From positions 372,001 through 436,000 of the forward strand of contig CAUZLF010000259.1 in assembly GCA_963580285.1 (NCBI GenBank): DNA of 64,000 nt. The letters are read 5' to 3'. Shown here in pieces: positions 1-11,731 of this stretch. Origin of the DNA: Lucinisca nassula. Taxonomy: Eukaryota; Mollusca; Bivalvia; Lucinida; Lucinidae. The first letter of the stretch is position 1; every line of letters begins with the position of its first letter. The notes below the pieces were generated by a model. It saw nothing but the letters and a program-made list of their open reading frames with translations, had not been told where the DNA came from and ran no database searches. Position numbers and translations under genes: made by a program.

Positions 1-1210
1 AGGCCTTAGTACCGCCCAGCTCCAGCTTAAGCGTGTTAACATAGTGGAGCCGTCATACAACGACGACGTTGTGGAGTCGTCATACAACGACGACGTTGTT
101 AGCGGCCTTGTCTGCAGGGGCCGAAACAAACTTCTTATGAAATTCTTGAATACCTAGTTTAAAATGACGTAAAGACGTCTTAGGCTTAGGAGATAATAAG
201 TTAGTATTTTGAGAATAGAAAGAAATGCGTTTATTCACTAGTTTTAAAATGCAAAGTTTCCAGTCCTTAAGGGCTTTATGCTCAACATACTCTTACACCA
301 TCGAGTGCGAAATTCATTCAAGGCAGCAGCTATTTCATCTCTACATTTACTGAAATCAATTTTAGAAGGAAACCGATATTTCGGTCCTTTAGAAATTATA
401 TTCCTTATCCTAGAATCAGGAATAATTTTCAAATTGCCAGTAATTACATGACCAGCAGCAGGATAGCAATACACTGAGTTTTTACAATCACATTAATCAG
501 GAGTATTAATATCAATATCAAGATCTGAAACAAGTTTATTGAAATTAAAAATGATATATCTAACATGCTTGTTATATTTATAGCAAATTATAGGTGTTTC
601 AATATTTTGAAAATAAGCAGGAATGGAAGAAAGCACCGAGCTCTCACGGAAAATACTGGGCAAATCTATAAAATCCATACCCTTATTAATGAAGGGTATT
701 TTGAAGAAATGGCGTTTATGATTAATTTCAGAATCAATGTAAGGACGGAGAGTATGCTGAGTATAGCCTCTAGTTAAGAGAGCCGCATCATATAACTGAT
801 TAGAACTATCGTAGAATTTATTCGCCTCGGTGTCCAGAAGACGTAAAACAGAAACGGGTAATGAACTTAGAAATGAAAGCATTGAGTGGCGTCCATGATT
901 TAATAATATAAGTCATTTCAGTCTAGTATTGTTTCGTTTAAAAGCATGTAATTTACGTTTAAAGTTACCGTTTTTCCTGGTGCCGTGAGATCTAGTTCTG
1001 CGTTTTCGACATTCCAGGAGCGAGAAAATATCAAAGTCGGACATTCTGGAAATATTACCCTCTTGATAAATGTTGTCATTAAATCCCAGTGGGAAAGGGG
1101 TCTGTAAAGATTTAATCCATTTCAGTTCAGCCTCATGTCTTTTGATAAGTTTGAATCTAGATGTAGAATTTGCATCGTAACTTGAAATCGCAAGAAGTCT
1201 ACAGGTTTCT
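1..1210 (-). pseudogene. Naiad-type Penelope-like retroelement ORF, broken, runs off window
   Basis: Read on the minus strand from about 1210 down. A segment with RFKLIKRHEAELKWIKSL and PLGFND resembles the end of a GIY-YIG nuclease. Next come a Lys/Arg-rich stretch and a domain with SLPVSVLRLL and RGYTQHTLRPYI, then CDC...GHVITGNL and SKGPKYRF. Then LSPKPKTSLRHFKLGIQEFH and PADKAANNVVVV enter the reverse transcriptase, which continues left of base 1. An N-terminal nuclease before the RT is the order known for the Naiad/Chlamys clade. Breaks: TAA at 495-493, a one-base frame change near 258, and TGA codons near 912, at 82-80 and at 55-53. Confidence 0.65.
44..97. repeat. 27-bp tandem duplication, two copies
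   Basis: Units 44-70 and 71-97 differ at one base. In the retroelement frame (minus) the duplication repeats nine codons, NVVVV-TGA-RLH, keeping the frame. Confidence 0.9.
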
Positions 1211-1228
1211 CTAAGTGTTTATGTATGG

Positions 1229-1972
1229 TGTACATTCGGTTATGGATATTGACATAAAGTGGTGCAACAAAGTATTATAATGGATTATTCCACTAACTAC
1301 TTTTCTAGCCAAAGGACTGTCACCTCACTTACTATATAGCCATATGACTGTCACCTCACTGTCTATAGTTCTAGTCAATCAATGACACGATCACACATCA
1401 ATAGATGATCTTGTCTGTGGTGGTGTTTGCACTGGTCAGGCTCCTGTCAGCATCACAGTTGTATGCCCGGGAGGGATACTAGCGTAAACAGTTTCATGTT
1501 AAATACCAGAGTTTGCAACTTTCTTAAGATGTTTGTTTTGCGCTACTCAAGACATATCAAGTAATCTTCAAGAACATTTAACTTTTCATGGTGTACATTC
1601 CGATGTGAACATTGTCATAAAGTGGTATTCATGACAGTATTATCACGGATTATTCCACTAACTATTTTTTCTACTCAAAGGATTGTCTCCACACTAACTA
1701 TTGTTCTATTATTGACGCAGTCACATATTAAATGTTGTTCTGAGGGTTAGGATCTTTGTTTTTCTTTCCCTTTGGTGTCTCTGATTGGAGCTGTGGGTTA
1801 ATTGTATCGATACCTGATCATTGCCTTCACTTCTATTTTGTATTCTCTGGCAGTATTTGCACTGGTCAGGCGCCTGTCAGCATCGTAGCTGTATACCCAG
1901 GAGGATGACTAGAGTAAACGGTTTGCTCTCCAAAACCAAAAGTTTGCAACTTTCCTCAGATGTCTGTTTTGT
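1229..1972. repeat. two diverged direct repeat copies (about 1229-1545 and 1590-1972)
   Basis: Both copies share GGTGTACATTC, ACATAAAGTGGT-like, GGATTATTCCACTAACTA, TTGCACTGGTCAGG and CCTGTCAGCATC in the same order, with many substitutions and indels. They adjoin the Penelope-like remnant and probably derive from its 5' part. Confidence 0.6.
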
Positions 1973-2240
1973 ATTTCTTTTGTTGAAATTTTTGACTTAT
2001 GGGTTACTCCAGTAGGAGTTACAGTCGACAATAAATCTTGAAATACTTTAAATGGTCGTTCCAAGGCGGTTCTTCTGTTGTGGTTTATTATAGTTGTAGT
2101 TCGTCTTTGCATGTATGTATTGCTTATATCTTTTTATTTTGGATATCAGTTTGGTCATTTTGTGGGTAAATAACTGTCCTTCTGGCTTAAATACCCGCTT
2201 GTGATGTTTTCATTAGGGTTTACTTATTTCTAATGAGCAC
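1730..2240 (-). mobile_element. 5' part of Penelope-like element (fragment)
   Basis: On the minus strand this contains AGATATAAGCAATACA and CAACAGAAGAACCGCCTTGG, also found on the plus strand at 9820-9895. Both copies also share GACACCAAAGGGAAAGAAA. In translation it gives NHNRRTALER, which I associate with the N-terminal region of these elements. No intact frame. Confidence 0.45.
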
Positions 2241-2565
2241 CCACATCTTTGTTTGGAACAAAAATAAAAAAAATCAATATATATCGTCTTAAAAACATGT
2301 TTAGAGCCACGAAAAATCACGTTTATATTTATTATTATTTCTTCCCAAGACGCTTCTTTTCAACTGTAAATTTTCCACGCTTCTACCAGAAAAACATATC
2401 TCGTATTATTTACCGAAATTGTCTCTCTGAGGCAATGCCACTGATCACCTGCAGCATATCTTTTAATGGAGAAATAAGAAAAACCTGATTACGACTCTTA
2501 TCAAGACCTATGAGAAGTATGAAAAATAATCATAAGTAAAATGGTATCTGAAAATAAAATCAGAA

Positions 2566-2873
2566 ACGTCGCTTTCAACAATTTTTCAGTCATATCACGA
2601 CGGTGTCTGGTTGCGACAGGGAGCTCAATGCTCACTTTTATAGTGCTGTCTCACTGAAGTATCATGTCCCAGACACATTACATGATACCACACCCAGTCA
2701 CATTATCCTGACACTGGGTCGACCAGTCCTAGCTCTTCTCCGTAAATCTGAGTGCCAAGCAAGGAGCAGCTAGTACCATTTTTAACGACTTTGGTATGTC
2801 GCGGCCCGGGATCGAACCCGTGACCTCCCGTTCCCCGGAGCGGACACTCTACCAACTGAGCTATCGGGGCCGG
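2566..2873 (-). mobile_element. tRNA-derived SINE, family A
   Basis: The minus strand starts GGCCCCGATAGCTCAGTTGG (box A) and has GGTTCGATCCC (box B). The body runs down to TTTTTCAGTCATATCACGA. The same body occurs at 26881-27356. The acceptor stem does not close, so it is a SINE head rather than a functional tRNA. Confidence 0.8.
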
Positions 2874-2879
2874 TCCCCA

Positions 2880-4250
2880 ACCGTATGACAGCCAGAATGA
2901 CACCAAGTGTTTTTGTCTCAAAACTGTATTCTTCAATAAGTGGTCATTAGGGTGTTATGCAATCCAAAACAAGCCGTCTATAATCAATGCCGATTTGGTT
3001 TTATTCTGTGGTTTATTTATTTATGTTCTCTATTACACAAGTAGAGACCATCAACACACCGTACAACCGGCTGCGGCGAAGACATATTACTGCATCGAAG
3101 ACAGCTCACAAAAAAGGGCTTCGAAGAAAGGGTAGGTGAAGTTTTTTCGTTTGTGTAAATCGAGAAGGCAATCTGTTGATTTTTGCTTCTATTGGAGAAG
3201 AAACTAAATGCCTGGAGATACCGCAGCAACATTCCGACTATATTTCAAAACCAGATAAGGCTTTTCCAGTATGTTGAAAAATATTTTCAAAGAAAATATA
3301 TCGTATGAAATTTTGTTTTCTGCGTCAAGTGTACGTCTACGGAACAAAATATTTTACATTCACTTGCTTGCGCTAAAATTACGATTATTCAGCAGCATTT
3401 CTGCCAAATTGGACCGTATAACTCGGTTAAATAAACAAACAACGCTCCCCTAAAGAGACCAGGTGTCAAGAAAAATGATGTCTCTAACTACAGATTGTTT
3501 TTGTATACGTCTGTCCACAAAGATCAGAGATTTCAAAGGCTAACATTGATGACAGATCAGAATTTTGGTTACATCTTCAAGAAAGACGTGTTCCGACTTA
3601 TTTCTAAGAGCTATTACCGCGTCAAACTTATCTGGCGTTTTTGAGGAATTGGCCTACGGTTTGTATATACCTGCCTCCATTACAAAAAAAAAAAAGAAAC
3701 GTCTTTGAGCTGGTACATAAGAGTGCAATTTCTGCTGTTTTGATTATGTATGAAAATGTCTATACTGAGTGTAAGGGCAATCCGGGTAAATACGGACAGA
3801 GGTATAAATAAGGACAGTTGGATACGAATGCCCATATATCGCCCCCAGTAATGTGACGGCGATATCATTCAATTATCTATTAAACTGTATATTTTGTTCT
3901 TCTACTGCGAGCTTTCACACGATTGTATCCCTTTGGAATAACGTAACCTACCCGTCTTGCCTTCTTTTCGTTTTTGTTAAAACTTCCAAAAAGCGGCAGT
4001 GTTTGAAAGAAAACTTTCTCAGTCCGATTTATTTATTTTTATTATTTTTTTTTTGCTCAACTTTTATTAATAAAATTGATGTATTATTTATTTTTAGTTT
4101 GTTTTTTGAAAAATTTTCGAGTAAATAAGATTTTTTTCTCAGTTTTATCAGTTAAAACTTAAACTGTCCGTATTTTACCAGCTGTTTTTACATATCTGAC
4201 AAACAAAACGGACACAATGCTAGCATGAAAGTGTTTCTGTCAAATTAATC
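2880..4250. other. no gene recognised
   Basis: AT-rich unique-looking sequence. Only short frames without splice-flanked exons or family motifs; nothing supported here. Confidence 0.5.
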
Positions 4251-4254
4251 AAAA

Positions 4255-4510
4255 TTCTTCCCTCTCACTGCCCCTTTTAATCCCATCTACCATTTCCTCA
4301 TTTTGTACCCTTTCCCCTATCTTTATCCCTTCACTCCCCTTTCCCCTCTTTCTTCTTTCTTCCCTCTGGTATCTCTCTTTCCCTCTAGGCATCCTTCCCC
4401 TTCCTTTTCTCACACCCCTATTCTACCACATTCCCTCTTCCCTGCCCTTTCTCGCCTCTCCATTCCCCTTTCTCCCTCCATTCCGTCTCCCCCCTCCATT
4501 GGCCTATTTT
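4255..4510 (+). repeat. pyrimidine-rich tract
   Basis: About 250 bases almost wholly C and T on the plus strand (CCCTTTCCCC, TTTCTTCTTTCTTCCC and similar), imperfect and without a fixed unit. A short open frame across it (4303-4563) is only Pro/Ser/Leu low complexity. Confidence 0.85.
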
Positions 4511-4529
4511 CTTTTTTCACTGAACTCCA

Positions 4530-4935
4530 CTTTTATAAAGTGAGGGTCACTGATGAGGCCTAATTGGCCGAAACTAGCTAGTCTGGCACAGAAAACATGT
4601 ACACTTCATATTTTCCATTTCTGTGGTGTATTTCGTGCTTCCAAAGGATAACCCTTTTATAGAACATATTTAACGTCACTACAGCTGATGTGTGGGAATG
4701 TGTGGCGGCCGTAAAAAGTCTCCCTTCCCTACATCATAGTGTAGTTTATATTTTCTTGTCCTTTGGGATCATTGATTCCATTGTGGAATTTTGAAAATAT
4801 TTGAGGGTCACTGATGAGGCCTAATTGGCCGAAACTAGCTAGTCTGGCCCAGAAAAGATGTACACTTCATATTTTCCATTTCTGTGGTGTAGTTCGTGCT
4901 TCCAAAGGATAACCCTTTATAGAAAATATTTTATG
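4530..4935 (+). repeat. 261-bp family repeat, about 1.5 units
   Basis: Contains GAGGGTCACTGATGAGGCCT, GCCGAAACTAGCTAGTCTGG and CCAAAGGATAACCCTTT twice. The same unit occurs at 27812-28085, 50111-50580 and, inverted, at 52653-53324. Confidence 0.85.
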
Positions 4936-5685
4936 ATAGGGAAAACCTTTAAAATATTCTTGTCTGAAACCAGGAGGCCCAGGTCTTTGATGTTTAGTAT
5001 GAAGCTTCATCTAGTTGATCTCTACCAAGATTGTTCAAATTATAGCCCTGGGGCCAAAAATGCCCCCCCCCCCCCCCCCCCCACGCACCGGGGTCCGCTG
5101 GTTTTTCATATGCTTATATAGGGAAATCCTTTGAAAATCTTCTTGTCTGAAACCAGAAGGCCCAGGTCTTTGATATTCGGTATGAAGCTTCATCTAGTGG
5201 ACGGCTATGAAGATTGTTGAAATTATAGCCGTGAGGCCAAAAATGGCCTCAAACGGGGGCCCAATGGTTTTACATACGCTTATATAGGGATCGAAAATCT
5301 TAAAAAAAAATCTTCTTGTCTGAAACCAGAAGGCCCAGGTCTTTGATATTTGATATGATGCTTCATCTAGTTGACCTCTACAAAGATTGTTCAAATTATA
5401 GCCCTGGAGCCAAAATGCTCCCGTGCCGGGGCCCACTGGTTTTATGCAGGCTTATGATAGGGAAATCTTCTTGAAACATCTTCTTGTCTAAAACCAGAAG
5501 GCACAGGTCTTTGATATTTAGTATGAAGCTTCATCTAGTTGACCTCTTCCAAGATTGTTCAAATTATAGCCCTGGGACCAAAAATGGCCCCTCGCCGGGT
5601 CTCAAACAGGACACTGGGGCACGTGCAAAACACTTAGCTCAGGTGAGCGATATAGGACCATCCTGGTCCTCTTGTTTGATCTTTG
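4936..5685 (-). mobile_element. HINE/pearl-like element, truncated, about 170-bp units
   Basis: Four to five units with CTTCTTGTCTGAAACCAGAAGG, GAAGCTTCATCTAG and TTCAAATTATAGCCCTGG. It ends at the high side with an inverted copy of the element start seen at 51215 (ACAAGAGG...ATGGTCCT...CGCTCACCTGAG). The units are shared with 8155-9556, 43700-45582 and 51215-54583. Assignment to non-autonomous Helentron-like (HINE, earlier pearl) elements is from structure only. Confidence 0.65.
5063..5082 (+). repeat. poly(C) run of 20
   Basis: Uninterrupted C run within a satellite unit whose other copies have only four or five C, so it is a slippage expansion or a sequencing/assembly length error. Confidence 0.9.
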
Positions 5686-5689
5686 ACCT

Positions 5690-6560
5690 CTAAGTTTGAC
5701 CTTGACCTTTGAGGTACCCAACTCGGTCTTGCACGCAACACATCGTCTCATGGTGGTTAACATTTCTGCCAAGTAATTTTAAAATCTATCTAAAAATAAG
5801 AAAGGTTTTGACCAAACACGAAAAAATCCCCTTTTTTGACATTTGACCTCTATGTATGACCTTGACCTTGGAGGTACCAACCTGAATCATGCGTGCAACA
5901 CATCGTCTTATTATAGTTAACATTTCTGCCAAGTAATTTCAAATTTTATCTAAACATAAGAAAGTTATTGACAAAACACGAAAAAAGGCCCCTGTTTGAC
6001 CTTTGACCTTTAAGAATGACCTTGACCTTTGAGGTACCAACCTGGGTCATGCCCGCAACACATCGTTTTATGGTAGTTAACATTTCTGCCAAGTCATTAT
6101 AAAATCCATCTAAAAATAAGAAAATTATTGACCAAACACGAAAAAAGGCCCCTTTTTTATATTTGACCTCTAAGTATGACCTTGACCTTTGAGGTACCGA
6201 CCTGCCTAATGCGGGCCACACATCGTCTCATAGTTGTTAATTCTGCCAGGTAATTTCAAAATCCATATGAAAATAAGAAAGTTATTGACCGGACGCGATT
6301 TTCCCATACATACCGACAAATTTCAAAGGGAGATAACTCAAAAAGTATAAATGTGAGAGTTATCATTCTTGCACACTGCACGTCGTCCAATGTTGAATAA
6401 TATTTATATGAAGTTTCGTGAAGATAGCTTGAACGGTTTTAAAGTTCTAGAGCGGACACGATTTTGTGACAGACAGACAGACAGACAGATGCCCGGGGGA
6501 AAAACAATATGTCTCTCCGAAAAAAAAAAATCAGGGGAGACATAATTATGAGGTGGGTAT
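5690..6560 (+). mobile_element. HINE-like element with about 180-bp units and a 3' hairpin
   Basis: Units carry TGACCTTGACCTTTGAGGT and GCAACACATCGTCT. They are followed by a unique tail, a GACA microsatellite at 6470-6487, and a terminal hairpin with arms ATGTCTCTCC and GGGGAGACAT around an A run (6508-6545). Confidence 0.6.
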
Positions 6561-6599
6561 CTTAATGGTGTCTGCGATACATGGCCTTTTATGAAGTGG

Positions 6600-7815
6600 A
6601 GGGGCATCGAGACATTACCCTAGCACAAAGAGACCCCAGGTTGATGTGACTGAATGAGTCTTATCATAAGGAACAAAAATATACATGCGTTAGGGGTGGG
6701 CATCTGAACAGTTTTTTGAGATATATGGCATTTTATGAAGTGTAGGGGTGGGGCATGCCCCAGTGCACACTAGGAGACCCCCAGGTTGGTATCACCGAAT
6801 GTGTCTTATCATCAGGAACAAGAATATATTTGGTTCAGGGGTGGGGATCTAATTGGTTTATTGGGCCTTTGGCAAAGTGTAGTGGGGTGGGGCATGGCTT
6901 AAGCACATCCCAGGGGACACCCAGGTTGGTGTCACTGAATGTGACTTTTCATAAGGAACAAGAATATATATGGTTTTAGGGTGGAGATCTGAATGGTTTC
7001 CGAGATATATCGCCTTTTATGAAGTGGAGGGCTGGGGCATGGTCCCGTCGCACCCCGGGAGACCCATAGGTTGGAATCACCAAATGCGTCTTATCATAAG
7101 GAACAAGAATATATATGGTTAAGGGGTGAGGATCTGAACGGTTTCTGAGATATTGGGCCTTTTATGAAGTGGAGGAGGTGGGGCATGGCCCGGGCACATC
7201 CCAGGGGACACCCAGGTTGGTATCACTGAATGCGTCTTATCATAAGGAACAAGAATATATATGGTTTTGGGGTGGGGATTTGAATGTGTTTTGAGATATA
7301 TTGCCTTTTATGAAGTGGAGGGGTGGGACATGTCCCTGGCGCACCATTGGAGACCCCTAGGTTGGTATCATTGAATGCATCTTATCATAAAGAACAAGAA
7401 TATATATGGTTTAGGGGTGTGGATCTAAACTGTTTCCGATATATTGAGCCTTTTACGAAGTGGAGGGGGTGGGGCATGGCCCGGGCACATCCCAGGGGAC
7501 CACCAGGTTGCTGTCACTGAATGCGTCTTATCATAAGAAACAAGAATATATATGGTTTTGGGGTTGGGATTTGAAAGGTTTCTGAGATATATTGCCTTTT
7601 ATGGAATGGAGGGGTGGGGTATGGCGGGGCGGACCCCACACTGAATGCGTCTTATCATAAGGAACAAGAATATATATGGTTTAGGGGTGGAGATCTGAAC
7701 GGTTTCTGAGATATTGGGCCTTTTTATGAAGTGGAGGGGGTGGGGCATGGCCCAGATACATCCCAGAGGACCCCCAGGTTGGTGTCACTGAATGCATCTT
7801 ATCATAAAAAACAAG
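6600..7815 (+). repeat. about 160-bp satellite array, 7-8 units
   Basis: Units repeat TCTTATCATAAGGAACAAGA, ATATATGGTTTAGGGGTGGGG-like, CCTTTTATGAAGTGGAGG and CCCCAGGTTGGT. The G-rich strand is plus. Short frames across it are satellite translation. Confidence 0.85.
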
Positions 7816-8150
7816 ACCAGAGGCATGGTTGGCAGGATTTATGTAGGTGAACATTTCACGTTACTACATTATAAATATCTAAGCAATGTGCTTTATGGTT
7901 TCAGGTTTTTTAAGCTTCTTTTCCATTATGGGAGCTAAGGAGCCCCGGGGCGGGGCCAATTTGGACCCCAGGGGCGTGACTGGCAGGATTTATGTAGGGG
8001 ACCACTTGACATTGCTACATACTAAATATCTAAGCTTTGGGTCTTGTTGTTTCAGAGGAGAAGATTTTTTCAAGTTTTCAAGGATTTATGTAGGTGACCA
8101 TATTACGTTGCTACATACTAAATATCTTACCTAAGTTCTTTATGGTTTCG
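7816..8150 (+). repeat. satellite with GGATTTATGTAGG units, three copies
   Basis: Three copies of GGCAGGATTTATGTAGG...TGCTACATACTAAATATCTA. They are followed by a poly(G) run (about 8151-8167), then the 170-bp satellite. Confidence 0.75.
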
Positions 8151-8154
8151 GGAG

Positions 8155-9560
8155 GGGGGGGGGGGGGCTATAATTTGAACAATCTTGGTAGAAATCCACA
8201 AGATGAAGCTTCATACCAAGTATAAAAGACTTGGCCTTCTGCTTTCAGACAAGATTTTCAAAGGTTTTCATTGCTTAGGGCTATAATTTGAACAATTTTG
8301 ATAGAGGTCCACTAGATGAAGCTTCACACCAAATATCAAAGACCTGGGCCTTGCGGTTTCAGAGAAGAAGATTTTTAAAGATTTTCCCTATATAAGTCAA
8401 TGTAAAACCGAAGGTCCCCGGGGCTGGGGCATTTTTGGCCCAAGGGCTATGATTTGAACAATCTCGGTAGAGGTCGCATCTACATATGACCTTAGTTGTT
8501 GGTGAGATGTAAAACTCAAACACTCACTCGCCCTAGGCCTATAATTTGAACAATCTTGATAGAAGTTCACTAGATGAAGCTTCACACCAAATATCAAAGA
8601 CCTGGGCCTTGCAGTTTTAGAGAAGAAGATTTTTCAAGATTTTCCCTATATAAGTCTGTGTAAAACCAAAGGGCCACGGGCGGGGGCATATTTGGCCCCA
8701 GGGCTATAATTTGAACAATCTTGGTAGAGGTTCTCTAGATGAAGCTCCATACCAAATATCAAAGACCTGGGCCTTGTGGTTTCAGAGAAGAAGATTTTTC
8801 AATATTTTCCCTATATAAGCCTATGAAAAACCAAAGAGCCCTGGGGCGGGGGCATTTTTGTCCCTAGGGCTATAATTTGAACAATCTTGATAGAGGTCCA
8901 CTAGATGAAGCTTCACATCAAATATCAAAGACATGGGCCATGTGGTTTCGGAGAAGAAGATTTTTAAAGATTTTCCCTGTATAAGCCAATGTAAAACCAA
9001 AGGGCCCGCAGGTAGGGGCATTTTTCGCCCTAGGTCGATAATTTGAATAATCTTGACAGAAGTCCAATAGATGAAGCTTCACACCAAATATCAAAGACCT
9101 GGGCCTTGCAGTTTCAGAGAAGAAGCTTTTTAAAGATTTTCCCTATATAAGCCTATGTAAAACCAAAGGCCCCTTGGGCAGGGGCATTTTTGGCCCCAGG
9201 GCTATAATTTGAACAATCTTGGAAGAGGTCCACTAGATGAAGCTTCATACCAAATATCAAAGACCTGGGCCATGTGGTTTCAGAGAAGAAGATTTTTTAA
9301 GTGTGCAGTAAAAAAAAATCTATTTTTAGCTCCTGTGACCTAGATATGCAATGGACTGGAACCATTTGAACAAATTTGAAAGGGGACCACCTAAGGATCA
9401 TTCCTGTGAAGTTTGGTCAAAATCCGATCAGTGGTTAAGGAGAAGATGTCATTTGAAGAAAAAGTTTACGCATGCATGGACGCACGCACGCACGACAGAT
9501 GGACAAAAAGTGATCCCAAAAGCTCACCTCGTCACTGCGTGACAGGTGGGCTAAAAAATC
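8155..9560 (+). mobile_element. HINE/pearl-like element, 170-bp units with intact 3' end
   Basis: About seven units with CTATAATTTGAACAATCTTG, GATGAAGCTTCA, AAATATCAAAGACCTGGGCC and ATTTTCCCTATATAAG. A non-repeated tail (9300-9530) has an ACGC microsatellite, then the palindromic end AGCTCACCTCGTCACTGCGT...GGTGGGCTAAAAAA. The same tail is at 45415-45582 and 54310-54583. Confidence 0.75.
8474..8533 (+). mobile_element. 3' fragment of SINE family C inside the satellite
   Basis: CATATGACCTTAGTTGTTGG and GATGTAAAACTCAAACACTC match the 3' end of SINE C (12693-12855). It interrupts a 170-bp unit. Confidence 0.75.
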
Positions 9561-9589
9561 TTTCCAGGAACGTTTCTGGAAAATGATTA

Positions 9590-10140
9590 AACAAAGTGAT
9601 TGTCCCCATGGATATGCCTCATATCCTCCACTTCATGAAAAATAGACGTGAAGGCAATGACCAGGAATGGAAAAATCAACCCACACCACCCATCAGAGAC
9701 ACCAAAGGGAAAGAAACGCAAAGATTAGGTAACTAGACCCTATTGGAAACATCAATAGCAGAAAGCCAAAAGGACAGTGACTTTCCTACAAAATGTCCTA
9801 TTGGCTATTCAAAACAAAAAGATATAAGCAATACACACACTCATTGACAAACCATAACAAAAATAAACTGCAACAGAAGAACCGCCTTGGAACGGTCAGT
9901 GAAAAATCACTGGGGGACTTAAATCGATCTTACGCAGCCGCAACCCTCACCCTTGATTGTCACGATTTAGATAAATTGTTTGTCCAGTCCTCAAGAAGGC
10001 TTCCTAACTCATCAGTGCAACATCTCCAAGAACACAAAAATCAAACAACCTCAGAGATGCCCCTGAAAAAATCTGCCCCACTTTCAGAATTGGTATTCAC
10101 CTTGAAAGTATGTCCAAGCTATCCTAACTGACTGTATCAT
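9590..10140 (+). mobile_element. Penelope-like element fragment
   Basis: Shares GACACCAAAGGGAAAGAAA and AGAAGAACCGCCTTGGAACG with 1730-2240 on the opposite strand. A 112-codon frame (9793-10131) runs through it. Only its first part (KRYKQYTHSLTNHNKNK) corresponds to the related copy, so I do not call a gene. Confidence 0.4.
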
Positions 10141-10489
10141 TGAAATTTTTCTACCAGGTCGGTAAAAAAAATCTGATTTAGGGCTTTTTTTTAATATGGC
10201 CCTCTGCATAGTAGGTAAAGAATGTGACCAGTGAAGTCTCTGATCAAACAGTGCTATTTGCATGCTTAACTGGGTCTTCGATTGGTGCCCATGTACAGGT
10301 AGAAATTTCTGTGCCCTCGCTGAAATATATGGAGCAATTCGAACAGCCATTTTAGACTTGGAAGAAGTTGTGGTGCTTTCTCCATTCGTCCATCAGTCCA
10401 TCTGTCCATCCGTCAGGCACTATAGTTTATATCGTATCTTAGGAACAATACATGTATATGAAATTTCATATGTGGATTGCTTATGGAAA

Positions 10490-10645
10490 AAGTCTGATCT
10501 GGGCCCACACTGTTTGCCTTACAGAAGCAGTGTGATCTGGGCCCACACTGTTTGCCTGTATGCAAAAATATTTTTAAAAAGTTTGCAAAAAAACTGTGCA
10601 GACGACACAAGCAGATGACATTTTCAGATTTTGTTTTCAACGGCG
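10490..10645 (+). mobile_element. TTAA-MITE family M2, partial
   Basis: The core CTGGGCCCACACTGTTTGCC appears twice, followed by GCAGATGACATTTTCAGAT and an end CGTCTTAAGGGTTAA at 10643. This matches the M2 end (inverted TTAACCCTTAAGATGCC). Confidence 0.65.
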
Positions 10646-10671
10646 TCTTAAGGGTTAAATTTTATTTAATT

Positions 10672-10673
10672 TT

Positions 10674-10706
<33 letters not shown>

Positions 10707-10925
10707 GTTTTGGTTTTACAGCCCCTTCAAGATTATGTCACTTATTTCAAGCCGATCGTCAATCAGAGATGGGCGAAAAACGGAGTACCCAGAGGAAAAC
10801 CACCTGACCTTCCATCTGCAGAACTTGGCGTCTCACATGTAACCCAAGCTAGGCTCGAACCACAGTGGTGAGAGACCAAATGATTAAGAATCAGCACTCT
10901 CACCCACTAGGCCACAGAGGCTTGT
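10672..10925 (-). mobile_element. tRNA-derived SINE, family B
   Basis: Minus strand: GCCTCTGTGGCCTAGTGGGT head, GTGGTTCGAGCC box B, body with GGTCAGGTGGTTTTCCTC, and end GGCTGTAAAACCAAAACC plus a 30-base A run (T run at about 10672-10705). Other copies at 20420-20570 and 28590-28795. Confidence 0.8.
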
Positions 10926-11147
10926 AAACTCTTAAAAAACTTCTGAAATCAATGTAAGGGAGAGACTGACCAAAGAAATAATTTTATGATCAATTTCCCA
11001 AAATGATGTTGCTGGACCTGTATGGATTATTTTCATTGGCTGTCAGTTACCCCAAATACGATAAGGAACAGATATTACACGTAACACAGTCTTTTCTTAA
11101 AAATTTATTTAGATGAAACTTATGAACATTTGAACACAAATGGTTTC

Positions 11148-11243
11148 ATGATCTGTAATTTTCATGATCTGAAATTTCCATAATCTGTAATTTCCATGAT
11201 CTGTAATTTCCATAATCTGAAATTTCCATAATCTGTAATTTCC
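11148..11243 (+). repeat. 16-bp minisatellite, six units
   Basis: Units alternate ATGATCTGTAATTTCC and ATAATCTGAAATTTCC; exactly 96 bases. Confidence 0.9.
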
Positions 11244-11292
11244 AGTCATAACTGTAGCAGACAACATTGTCAACTATATTTTTCTTTGCTGA

Positions 11293-11535
11293 TTAACTCA
11301 TTTTGTACCAGAAACCCTAAAAGGGGTCATTTGCAAACAGTGCAGGCCCAGATCAGATGCCTCAGACAGTCAGTATGTGGCATCAGCTCAGGACCTTCAC
11401 TGTTTGCAAATGGTTCAGCCATTTTCAAAATAAAATTCTAAAAACCCAACCTGACACCCCTAGACTTTGAAATGGACTCCTGCTAAATACATGTATAGTG
11501 AGGAAGATTCTATAATTCAGTATGAAAAGGGTTAA
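11293..11535. mobile_element. TTAA-MITE family M3
   Basis: Flanked by TTAA at 11293-11296 and 11532-11535. Ends are TTAACTCATTTTGTACC and AGTATGAAAAGGGTTAA. It has an internal core GCAAACAGTGCAGGCCCAGAT with an inverted partner CACTGTTTGCAAA. TTAA targets point to the piggyBac superfamily. Confidence 0.75.
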
Positions 11536-11731
11536 CGCAAAAATCCTAAAAATTGTCGTCTGTTTTGTCATCTGCCGGTTACTTAAAAAGTCCTTTTTCC
11601 AAACAGTGTGGACCCAGATCAAGGAGCAGTCTGATCTGGGCCCACACTGTTTGCCTGTATGCAAAAATATTCAGCAGACGACATAAGCAGACGACATTTT
11701 CATATGTAGTTTTTCACGTCTCAAGGGTTAA
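11532..11731. mobile_element. TTAA-MITE family M2
   Basis: Shares its left TTAA with the M3 copy before it and ends at TTAA 11728-11731. The core palindrome AAACAGTGTGGACCCAGATC / GATCTGGGCCCACACTGTTT lies at its centre, with GCAGACGAC motifs on the right. Confidence 0.7.

Noticed and set aside
2703..2936. 77-codon minus frame with PIAQLVECPLRGTGGHGFDPG
   Set aside because: It translates the tRNA-like head of SINE A.
4303..4563. 86-codon Pro/Ser-rich frame
   Set aside because: Low-complexity pyrimidine tract with no supporting signals.
9793..10131. 112-codon plus frame as a host gene
   Set aside because: Its first third matches a retroelement fragment, no splice-supported extension exists and the rest lacks homologues I know.
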